Part shown: positions 1 through 4,580 of the stretch, piece by piece
How the letters are laid out: each line of letters begins with the position of its first letter
Numbering within the stretch: position 1 is the stretch's first letter
Assembly: GCA_900544385.1 (NCBI GenBank)
Contig: UQVD01000115.1
Span: 1 to 5,038 of the forward strand
Reading direction: 5' to 3'
Origin: an uncultured Collinsella sp.
Lineage (GTDB): Bacteria; Actinomycetota; Coriobacteriia; Coriobacteriales; Coriobacteriaceae
DNA: 5,038 nucleotides
The notes under the pieces: model-generated
Database searches by the model: none
Told to the model about the DNA's origin: nothing
What the model saw: only the letters and a program-made list of their open reading frames with translations
Translations under genes and position numbers: made by a program

Positions 1-40
1 AGAAGCCCTCGCTGCGCACTTCGTGCGGCGAGGGCTTCTT
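1..40. terminator. Strong hairpin at left edge, probable intrinsic terminator of a gene outside the window
   Basis: Bases 1-12 and 28-39 are perfectly complementary (AGAAGCCCTCGC with GCGAGGGCTTCT). The interior adds a second 5-bp stem (15-19 with 23-27) closed by a TTC loop, leaving a 2-nt bulge. Only a short, interrupted T stretch follows on the plus strand, and the bases before position 1 are not visible, so the direction cannot be fixed. It most likely ends transcription of the gene to the left of the window, or serves both strands. Confidence 0.6.
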
Positions 41-346
41 GCGTCCTGCGGAGTGCGCCGGAAAGGAGGGTCGCCCTTTTGTTTTGGTTCGCGCCGTGTG
101 GGGGTGGTGACGACGTGCATTTTTGCGAGTATTCTGCAATCGAAGGCCCCTGCATACCGACCTCGGGCAAAAAATCGGGATTTCTCGATGTTTTCTACGG
201 ATGATGGGCGGGGTTATGGGCTGACAGCGGTTGATTTGCAGGGATATTCGCGGTCTTTGGCATTTATCGTGGCGCCCGAAGCTCTTGGTTATGTTGAATA
301 CTCCTAAAAATGCACGGCGCTTAGAGGGGGACCTTCGCGAAAAAGG
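41..346 (+). other. Gene-free flank; possible decayed coding repeat with a 41-codon ORF (79-204)
   Basis: No recognisable gene lies between the edge hairpin and the lemA terminator. A strong Shine-Dalgarno match, AAAGGAGGG (62-70), is followed 8 nt later by a TTG codon at 79 that opens a 41-codon frame ending with TGA at 202-204. Its product has a protein-like middle (…GPCIPTSGKKSGFLDVFYG). Past that stop the same frame continues with more stops, while another frame is open from 188 and ends with TAA at 305-307. This looks more like the remains of a frameshifted coding sequence or a dispersed intergenic repeat than a working gene. I do not recognise a family, and the small ORF itself is a low-confidence call. 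Confidence 0.25.
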
Positions 347-385
347 AAACCGCCCCGTCGAAGTATGCATTCGACGGGGCGGTTT
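347..385 (-). terminator. Intrinsic terminator of lemA
   Basis: A perfect 16-bp inverted repeat (347-362 with 370-385) encloses a 7-nt loop. Read on the minus strand, the G+C-rich stem ends in TTT and is followed by CCTTTTTC, which is a classic intrinsic terminator. It begins 36 nt after the lemA stop codon. On the plus strand the downstream T content is weaker, so the minus direction is preferred. Confidence 0.85.
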
Positions 386-421
386 ATGCATTTGGCCGAT
401 TAAGGATGCGCTGCCAAACTA

Positions 422-973
422 CTAGAACTTGACGGTCGGGGCCTGACGGGCTGCTTCGGCGGCCTCGAAGCCCTGGCGCTCCTTAAACTGGAAGATGCCA
501 GCAAAGATGACAGCCGGGAACGTCTGAATGGCGTTGTTGTAGCTGAGCACGCAGTCGTTGTAGCTCTGGCGTGCATAGCTAATCTTGTTCTCGGTGTCCT
601 CGAGCGATGCCTGCAGCTGCGTAAAGTTGGTGTTTGCCTTAAGATCGGGATAGGCCTCGGCCACAGCGAAGAGCTGGCGCAGTGCGCCGGTCAGCACGTT
701 GTCGGCTTCCATCTTGGCCTCGGGCGTGGTGGCCTTGACGGCGGTGTTACGCGCGCTGATCACGGCGGAGAGCGTCTCCTGCTCGTGCTTGGCATAGCCC
801 TTGACGGTTTCGACCAGGTTGGGGATCAGGTCGTTGCGGCGCTGCAGCTGCGTATCGATGTTCTGCCAGGCGTTATCGATGCGGTTACGCTTGGTGACCA
901 TGTTGTTGTAGATGCCGGCGATGGCGCAGGCAATCACAATGACAACAACGATGCCGATGATGACGGGAAGCAT
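422..973 (-). CDS. lemA: LemA family membrane-anchored protein
   Basis: The 183-residue product matches the usual LemA length of about 180-190. Residues 3-21 form one very hydrophobic segment (LPVIIGIVVVIVIACAIAG), a membrane anchor or uncleaved signal. It is followed by the family signature at about 22-62: YNNMVTKRNRIDNAW, then QLQRRNDLIPNLVETVKGY. The rest is predicted helical, with a typical ending (FQFKERQGFEAAE…PTVKF). By family knowledge the helical domain is extracytoplasmic; the biochemical role of LemA is poorly defined. The ATG at 973 was chosen because GGAGA (978-982) lies 4 nt upstream and the membrane segment starts at once. The open frame continues upstream to 1198, but that extension is low-complexity and overlaps the divergent regulator's start. 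The gene is transcribed alone here and ends at its own terminator. No partner gene that often accompanies lemA (for example a TPM or DUF2207 protein) is visible. Confidence 0.93.
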   Translation of the reverse strand: MLPVIIGIVVVIVIACAIAGIYNNMVTKRNRIDNAWQNIDTQLQRRNDLIPNLVETVKGYAKHEQETLSAVISARNTAVKATTPEAKMEADNVLTGALRQLFAVAEAYPDLKANTNFTQLQASLEDTENKISYARQSYNDCVLSYNNAIQTFPAVIFAGIFQFKERQGFEAAEAARQAPTVKF

Positions 974-1034
974 GATGTCTCCGTTTCGAATGGCCGCGGC
1001 GGCATGCGCCAGCTGCCGTTGGTATAACGCTACT

Positions 1035-1040
1035 AGTATA
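1035..1040 (-). promoter_or_regulatory. Candidate -10 box of the lemA promoter
   Basis: On the minus strand these bases read TATACT, one mismatch from the -10 consensus. They would place the transcript start near 1028 and give lemA a leader of about 55 nt before its start codon. No good -35 box is found at 16-18 nt, so the call rests on the -10 match and position only. Confidence 0.35.
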
Positions 1041-1045
1041 CCCGC

Positions 1046-1080
1046 AACGTTTTGCCGTGCCGAACTTTCCGGCAAGCGTT
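1046..1080. promoter_or_regulatory. Dyad between divergent lemA and the TetR gene, candidate operator
   Basis: AACGTTTTGCCG (1046-1057) and CGGCAAGCGTT (1070-1080) form an inverted repeat around a 12-nt centre, with one interruption: TTGCCG/CGGCAA and AACG/CGTT pair exactly. It lies just upstream of the candidate lemA -10 box, in the only intergenic space the regulator shares with lemA. TetR proteins often bind dyads beside their own gene, so this is a possible operator. It is also short enough to occur by chance. Confidence 0.3.
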
Positions 1081-1129
1081 GTGTTTTCGGCGGGGCCGGC
1101 ACCGGGGCAAAGCGCGCGAGGTACAGGTG

Positions 1130-1151
1130 TAAGATATGCGACAGATTGACG
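1130..1151 (+). promoter_or_regulatory. Candidate promoter elements for the TetR-family gene
   Basis: TAAGAT (1130-1135) is a plausible -10 box, the same hexamer as in the ffs promoter of this window, but lacks a clear -35 partner. An alternative TTGACG (1146-1151) is a good -35 hexamer, but it would place the start of transcription almost at the coding start. Neither arrangement is decisive. Confidence 0.3.
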
Positions 1152-1172
1152 AGTGTTGTCTTTGCCCTGAGG

Positions 1173-1769
1173 ATGGCGATACCAGTGGACCTTCGCATTA
1201 AGAAAACCTACCGCTCCCTGTTCGATGCCTTCACCGAGCTTCTCGAGGAGCATCGGTTTGAGGACCTGACGGTCGCCATGCTGTGCGACCGGGCCATGAT
1301 TCGCCGCACGACGTTCTACAAGCACTTTCGCGACAAGAACGATTACTTTGCCTTTTATATCGATGAGCTCATGTCGGGCTTGCCGCAAAAACAGCCCGAT
1401 GAGGCCGGCGCGGTGTCTGCCGAGGACGTGCACGCGCTTCGGCACGCGATTTTGGACGATGCCATGGATTTGATTCTTGCGCACGAGCAGCTCATGGATA
1501 ACATTTTGGCAAGCAGCATGTCGGGCATGTTGACCAATGTTATTTGCGACCGCATTGCCCGCTCCATCCGCGAGCGTGTGATGAACGTGCTTGCCGAGGA
1601 TGCCCTGGCCCCCGTGTCACTCGAGACGACGTCTGAGTTTGTCGCCGGCGGTATTATTCGACTTTTCACGATATGGTGGGAATCGGGCCACGATCTTGAG
1701 CGTCGACCTGAGATAGCCGACGTGGTCGATGCACTGTTTGAGCGGACTATGACACCGGTGCATCACTAA
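1173..1769 (+). CDS. TetR/AcrR-family transcriptional regulator
   Basis: The 198-residue product has an N-terminal TetR helix-turn-helix at about residues 10-56. The segment FEDLTVAMLCDRAMIRRTTF followed by YKHFRDKNDYF is the typical recognition region, with the near-invariant T-FY-HF-K/N pattern. The C-terminal half is helical and ends in FVAGGIIRLFTIWWESG (156-172), a pattern seen in the TetR_C_8-like class (DhaS-type regulators). The ligand and target genes cannot be deduced; lemA, divergent 200 bp away, is the only neighbour sharing an upstream region. The start is uncertain. GAGG at 1169-1172 abuts the ATG at 1173, too close to serve it, whereas GTG at 1185 gives VDLRIKKTYRS… (194 residues) with the same GAGG 12 nt away. 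The open frame extends to 912, but that part overlaps the lemA start region and is not family-like. The stop codon lies 3 nt from the tRNA gene. Confidence 0.88.
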   Translation: MAIPVDLRIKKTYRSLFDAFTELLEEHRFEDLTVAMLCDRAMIRRTTFYKHFRDKNDYFAFYIDELMSGLPQKQPDEAGAVSAEDVHALRHAILDDAMDLILAHEQLMDNILASSMSGMLTNVICDRIARSIRERVMNVLAEDALAPVSLETTSEFVAGGIIRLFTIWWESGHDLERRPEIADVVDALFERTMTPVHH

Positions 1770-1772
1770 AAG

Positions 1773-1862
1773 TGGCGGAGAGAGGGGGATTCGAACCCCC
1801 GGAACGCTCTCGCGCTCAACGGTTTTCAAGACCGCCGCATTCAACCGCTCTGCCATCTCTCC
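1773..1862 (-). tRNA. tRNA-Ser (anticodon UGA), CCA encoded
   Basis: Read on the minus strand, a 7-bp acceptor stem pairs GGAGAGA (1862-1856) with TCTCTCC (1783-1777). The discriminator base is G at 1776, and the CCA end is encoded at 1775-1773. The anticodon loop is CTTGAAA, with TGA at 1828-1826, which reads UCA and other UCN serine codons. A long variable arm marks it as class II, and the T arm is GGGGG-TTCGAAT-CCCCC. The length of 90 nt fits a serine tRNA. It lies convergent with the TetR gene (3-nt gap) and divergent from the tadA fusion (51-nt gap). Confidence 0.97.
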
Positions 1863-1872
1863 GTGAGTCGTA

Positions 1873-1900
1873 ATGATAGCATCGTTTTGAATTTGCAACA
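1873..1900 (-). promoter_or_regulatory. Candidate tRNA-Ser promoter in the tRNA/tadA divergent gap
   Basis: On the minus strand TATCAT (1878-1873) is a plausible -10 box, placing the start near 1866, just before the tRNA 5' end at 1862. A weak -35 hexamer, TGTTGC (1900-1895), lies 16 nt upstream. The same gap must also carry the leader of tadA, whose promoter I cannot identify and which may overlap the tRNA gene. Confidence 0.35.
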
Positions 1901-1907
1901 GGGAAGG
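1901..1907 (+). promoter_or_regulatory. Ribosome binding site fixing the start of the tadA fusion
   Basis: GGGAAGG ends 6 nt before the ATG at 1914. The frame is open back to 1863, so this site decides the start and excludes the 17 upstream codons, which lie directly against the tRNA 5' end. Confidence 0.7.
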
Positions 1908-1913
1908 CGAACG

Positions 1914-3695
1914 ATGACGATCACCGAAATCGACGAGAAGTTCATGCGCGAGGCGCTGGCGGAGGCGCGAGCCGCCGCGGCGGTGGGCGAGGTGCCCATC
2001 GGAGCCGTAGTGGTGCGCGACGGCGAGGTTGTCGCGCGGGCGCATAATCGTCGCGAGCTCGATCAGGATCCTTCGGCTCATGCAGAGTTCGCGGCCCTGT
2101 GCGCTGCCGCCCAGGCGCTTGGCCGCTGGCGCCTTTCCGATTGCACGGTCTATGTAACGCTCGAGCCTTGCTGCATGTGTGCGGGGCTTATGGTCAACGC
2201 GCGCGTTGGACGCTGTGTGTATGGCGCGGCCGATGCCAAGGCGGGCGCGCTGGGATCCCTATACGATTTGAATGCCGACTCGCGCCTGAATCATCGGTTT
2301 AACGTGACGGCTGGGGTCCTGGCGGATGAATGCCGTGAGCTGCTGAGTAGCTATTTTGGCGGTCTGCGCGGAGCGGGCGGCGCTGATTGCGGTTGTGGGG
2401 CTGATCTTGAAGCACACGCCGCTCACGCCGCAGCGCTTGCAGGTGTCGGTGAGGATGCTGGCACGGTGGTTGACTTTGGTCCTGCGTGCCGCCGGCCCCG
2501 CCGTGTGCTGCTGGCGATCGACTCCTTTAAGGGCAGCGTTTCGAGTGCGCAGGCGGAGGCGGCGGTTGCCGAAGGCGTGCGCCGCGTTTGGCCCGATGCC
2601 GAGGTGTGCACATTGCCGCTGGCGGATGGCGGTGAGGGGACGCTCGATGCCGTTGCCGCGTGCGGCGGTGAGCTCTCAACCTGCGATGTCGCAGGCCCCT
2701 TGGGCGACCGCGCGTCTGCCCGGATGCTGGTGGACGGCGAGCGCGAGTCCGCGGTCATCGAGATGGCCGAGGCGGCGGGTATTGGGTACTCGCCCTGTAC
2801 AGAATCGGCGGCGCTTGCGGCTTCGACCTATGGCGTGGGCGAGCTCATGCTTCGCGCGGTTCGCACGGGCGCAAAGACTATCTATATTGGTCTGGGCGGC
2901 AGCGCCACCAACGACGGTGGCGCCGGCATGCTGCAGGCGCTGGGCGCGCGTGTGGTCGATGATCAGGACTGCGATGTCGCCCCCGGTCTTGCGGGCCTTG
3001 AACACGTGGCGAGCGTTGATTTGGCGCCGGCGCTGCAGGCTTTGGATGGCGCTCGCATCGTTGTGCTCTCCGATGTCGAGAATCCGCTCGTAGGGCGTCG
3101 CGGCGCGCTTGCGGTGTTCGGCGGACAGAAGGGTCTGCCGACGGATGATGCCGAGGCGCTGGGCAAGTACGACAGCTGGATGGTCGGCTACGGTCGCTTG
3201 CTCGATGCGGCGATTGCCAGAGCTCGAGCCCAGGGGTTGTTGCGCACGCCCGAGGGCGCACGGACATTTGGCTCGGTGCTCGGCGTGCCTGGCGCGGGCG
3301 CGGCAGGTGGCTTGGGTGCCGCGCTGCTGGCGCTCGGTGTGGAGTTACGCTCGGGTGTGGAGACGGTGCTCGATCTGATTGGGTTTGACGAACGCATGCG
3401 TGATGTCGACCTGGTCATAACGGGCGAGGGCAATATGGACGAGCAGTCCGCCGCCGGTAAGGCACCGGTGGGTGTGGCTCGCCGCGCCAAGCGATATGGC
3501 AAGCCGGTGGTCGCCGTCGTGGGCGGTCGCGCCGTCAACCTGGACGCGGTATATGGGCAGGGTATTGACTTGGTTTTGCCGATTTGCCGCAAGCCCATGG
3601 ACCTGGAACGGGCACTCGATTCGCAAGAAGCCACAACCAACCTCATCTGTGCCGGCGAGGCAGCCGCCCAATCCTACGACCTCGCTCGCCTCTAA
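1914..3695 (+). CDS. tadA: Fusion protein: tRNA-specific adenosine deaminase (TadA) joined to type II glycerate kinase
   Basis: This single frame encodes 593 residues. Residues 8-152 are a full TadA: HAE at 56-58 (zinc ligand H56, proton-shuttling E58) and PCCMC at 85-89 (zinc ligands C86 and C89). TadA converts adenosine-34 to inosine in tRNA-Arg(ACG). Residues about 196-593 are a full glycerate kinase of the GarK/GlxK family (usual length about 375-385). The motifs are DSFKGS (203-208), PLADGGEGT (235-243), GLGGSATNDGGAGM (326-339), DVENPL (387-392), VFGGQKG (401-407) and ITGEGNMDEQS (502-512). This family phosphorylates glycerate to 2-phosphoglycerate with ATP. An Ala/Gly-rich linker (153-195) with several Cys and His residues joins the two; it matches nothing I recognise. 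All key residues are intact in both halves. A GTG at 2466, 11 nt after GAGG, could restart translation of the kinase alone. Both enzymes are cytoplasmic. TadA beside tRNA-Ser and ffs is conserved synteny; the kinase is the newcomer. Confidence 0.93.
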   Translation: MTITEIDEKFMREALAEARAAAAVGEVPIGAVVVRDGEVVARAHNRRELDQDPSAHAEFAALCAAAQALGRWRLSDCTVYVTLEPCCMCAGLMVNARVGRCVYGAADAKAGALGSLYDLNADSRLNHRFNVTAGVLADECRELLSSYFGGLRGAGGADCGCGADLEAHAAHAAALAGVGEDAGTVVDFGPACRRPRRVLLAIDSFKGSVSSAQAEAAVAEGVRRVWPDAEVCTLPLADGGEGTLDAVAACGGELSTCDVAGPLGDRASARMLVDGERESAVIEMAEAAGIGYSPCTESAALAASTYGVGELMLRAVRTGAKTIYIGLGGSATNDGGAGMLQALGARVVDDQDCDVAPGLAGLEHVASVDLAPALQALDGARIVVLSDVENPLVGRRGALAVFGGQKGLPTDDAEALGKYDSWMVGYGRLLDAAIARARAQGLLRTPEGARTFGSVLGVPGAGAAGGLGAALLALGVELRSGVETVLDLIGFDERMRDVDLVITGEGNMDEQSAAGKAPVGVARRAKRYGKPVVAVVGGRAVNLDAVYGQGIDLVLPICRKPMDLERALDSQEATTNLICAGEAAAQSYDLARL

Positions 3696-3710
3696 GGCCT
3701 ATCTCCCTAT

Positions 3711-3779
3711 AAGTTGCGGTGGAATACGGAGTGTTTTTGCCTTTAAGGGGCCAATTCAGTCCGTATTCCACCGCAACTT
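3711..3779. repeat. Perfect 20-bp inverted repeat after the tadA fusion
   Basis: Bases 3711-3730 (starting AAGTTGCGGTGG) and 3760-3779 are exact reverse complements around a 29-nt centre. The repeat starts 15 nt after the stop codon of the fusion gene. No T tract follows on either strand, so it is not a classic terminator, though it could still end or protect the mRNA as the first strong structure after the gene. The form suggests a dispersed palindromic element. I have an unverified impression that similar sequences recur in Collinsella intergenic regions. Confidence 0.8.
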
Positions 3780-3829
3780 CGAGAATGGTCATTCGAGGTT
3801 GGCTGCCTTGGGTCTTGGGTCGGACCGTT

Positions 3830-3991
3830 TGCCACGAAATGCGACCATCTACTACGTTAAGCCGGCCACCCTCGACCATCCCGGAATTTGCAAAAACAAA
3901 ACCGCAGGTAGAAAGCTTGCCGATTTTCGAAAAAGTCGGCTATGGTCGACCCCTGCGACCTAAACGTAGTAGATGGGCCCTTTTCGTGGCA
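3830..3991. repeat. 162-bp structured inverted-repeat element
   Basis: Arms 3830-3858 and 3963-3991 pair at 26 of 29 positions, including an exact 14-bp core (CCATCTACTACGTT with AACGTAGTAGATGG). Nested inside are TCGACCAT/ATGGTCGA (3872-3879 with 3942-3949), GCAGG/CCTGC (3904-3908 with 3952-3956) and a 9-bp hairpin at 3919-3940 with a CGAA loop and one G·T pair. The pairings nest without conflict, so the whole segment can fold into one long branched stem. No ORF of interest lies in it. It could be a miniature mobile element or a structured RNA; the sequence alone does not decide. Confidence 0.75.
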
Positions 3992-4008
3992 CAGCACCAG
4001 ATCAGTCT

Positions 4009-4092
4009 ATTTAGGACGGGGCTTCCTTGACTACTTTCGCCACCCTGATGCCCCACCAGTCAAAAAGTAGTCAAAAAAGCCCCGTCCCAAAT
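4009..4092. repeat. 84-bp imperfect inverted repeat upstream of ffs
   Basis: Arms 4009-4037 and 4064-4092 pair at 26 of 29 positions around a 26-nt centre, with GGACGGGGCTT and TTGACTACTTT as the conserved blocks. The right arm ends 8 nt before the ffs -35 box. A transcript from the left would fold into a stem here, so it could insulate ffs from read-through, but the T tract expected of an intrinsic terminator is absent. It differs in sequence from the palindromes on either side. Confidence 0.75.
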
Positions 4093-4100
4093 TAGCTACC

Positions 4101-4129
4101 TTGCTCTGGTGGGCGGGAGCAGGTAAGAT
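4101..4129 (+). promoter_or_regulatory. Promoter of ffs (SRP RNA)
   Basis: TTGCTC (4101-4106) and TAAGAT (4124-4129) are separated by exactly 17 nt. They predict a start at about 4136, where the outer stem of the SRP RNA begins. The agreement of spacing, hexamers and RNA 5' end supports the call. Confidence 0.65.
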
Positions 4130-4135
4130 ATACCG

Positions 4136-4256
4136 AGCGCCTAGCGCGTTCGATGGGTTCGGATGACGACATGTTCCGAATCTGGTCAGGTCCGGAAGGA
4201 AGCAGCCATAAGGAGCCTCTGTCGGGCATCCGAATCCATCGAGCGCACGGGCGCTT
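4136..4256 (+). ncRNA. ffs: Signal recognition particle RNA, small bacterial (4.5S-type)
   Basis: The Ffh-binding core is present at 4184-4207: GGTCAGG and TCCGGAAGGA with the GGAA tetraloop at 4194-4197, then AGCAGCC. The long helix is complete: 4146-4165 pairs with 4227-4246 over 20 positions with two G·U pairs, and an outer 6-bp helix joins 4136-4141 to 4250-4255. The layout is a single hairpin without an Alu domain, i.e. the small SRP RNA class. With Ffh and FtsY it directs membrane and secreted proteins to the translocon. Ends are inferred from the promoter, the outer helix and the terminator. It lies downstream of the tadA fusion on the same strand but has its own promoter. Confidence 0.96.
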
Positions 4257-4260
4257 TTTT
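4241..4260 (+). terminator. Terminator of ffs
   Basis: GCGC (4243-4246) and GCGC (4251-4254) can close a small hairpin with an ACGG loop, followed by six T residues (4255-4260). In the mature RNA these bases instead pair with the 5' end. The two pairings are alternatives and could mark the switch from termination to the final fold. Confidence 0.7.
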
Positions 4261-4273
4261 GGTGCCGCGATGC

Positions 4274-4368
4274 GGTCCCGGTGCCGGCGGGCTGTTTGGT
4301 GTCTCGCTGGTCCTCGGCTTTGCCTGCGGGATCGCTCGACTACCAAACAGCCCGCCGGCACCGGGACC
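4274..4368. repeat. Perfect 27-bp G+C-rich inverted repeat downstream of ffs
   Basis: Bases 4274-4300 (starting GGTCCCGGTGCC) and 4342-4368 are exact reverse complements around a 41-nt centre. The repeat begins 13 nt after the ffs T tract. It is far more stable than a terminator needs, and the sequence after it on the plus strand (ACTTCGTCCAAAAATC) has no T tract. On the minus strand the right arm is preceded by TTTTTGGACGAAGT. It is unrelated in sequence to the three palindromes upstream. Confidence 0.85.
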
Positions 4369-4533
4369 ACTTCGTCCAAAAATCATCCGTAAAGGCGCGT
4401 TTATCTAATTTAAATCTATCCCTTGTGGAATGCGGCTTGCTGGTGTTGTCTGGGCATTGATGGCTATGTGGTTCAAGAGGCGGCGGTGCTGTTGCTTGAA
4501 TTTTTGCAGTTAAAGAGGCCCGTTTCCCTGGGT
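4369..4533. other. Unassigned spacer between the palindrome and the insertion sequence
   Basis: I see no gene here. The segment is more A+T-rich than its surroundings near 4400-4420 (TTTATCTAATTTAAAT), which may hold a promoter or simply be neutral spacer. A 27-codon frame (4430-4513) lacks a convincing ribosome binding site. The IS element begins at its right boundary. Confidence 0.5.
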
Positions 4534-4539
4534 TGAACT

Positions 4540-4573
4540 GCCTCCCATTTCTTGGACATGAGAAATGGGAGGC
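4540..4573 (+). promoter_or_regulatory. Hairpin covering the transposase ribosome binding site
   Basis: Bases 4540-4552 can pair with 4561-4573 (13 bp, G4540-C4573 to T4552-A4561). The GGGAGG ribosome binding site (4567-4572), 8 nt before the OrfA start, lies wholly inside the stem. The stem is followed by TTTCTTT, so it could also act as a weak terminator. A transcript entering from flanking DNA would include both arms and hide the site. This is a known way for insertion sequences to avoid expression from outside promoters, though its use here is inferred. Confidence 0.65.
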
Positions 4574-4580
4574 TTTCTTT

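Noticed and set aside
912..1172. Upstream extension of the TetR-family frame
   Set aside because: It is antisense to the lemA start and promoter region, with methionine/threonine-rich, non-family sequence.
974..1198. Upstream extension of the lemA frame
   Set aside because: It has no membrane or LemA character, overlaps the divergent regulator start, and the internal ATG at 973 has a ribosome binding site and gives the family's usual length.
885..1484. Minus-strand 199-codon ORF over the lemA/tetR junction
   Set aside because: It is antisense to the helix-turn-helix region of the TetR gene and has a composition typical of G+C-rich shadow frames.
1617..2081. Minus-strand 154-codon ORF
   Set aside because: Its centre is the tRNA-Ser gene read as protein (the familiar spurious AERLNAAVLKT…IPLSPP peptide), and the rest is antisense to the TetR gene and tadA.
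2356..3093. Plus-strand 245-codon ORF inside the fusion gene
   Set aside because: It is an Arg/Ala/Trp-rich shadow frame of the glycerate kinase domain, which has clear motifs in its own frame.
3711..4368. CRISPR array
   Set aside because: The repeats are inverted, of different sequence and irregular spacing; there are no regularly spaced direct repeats and no cas genes.
4153..4408. Overlapping ORFs across the SRP RNA and the downstream palindrome
   Set aside because: The sequence is fully explained by the SRP RNA helix and the inverted repeat; frames open on both strands result from the palindrome's base composition.
4430..4513. 27-codon ORF encoding a short hydrophobic, then Arg/Cys-rich peptide
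   Set aside because: There is no convincing ribosome binding site and no recognisable pattern, and the length is within chance expectation.
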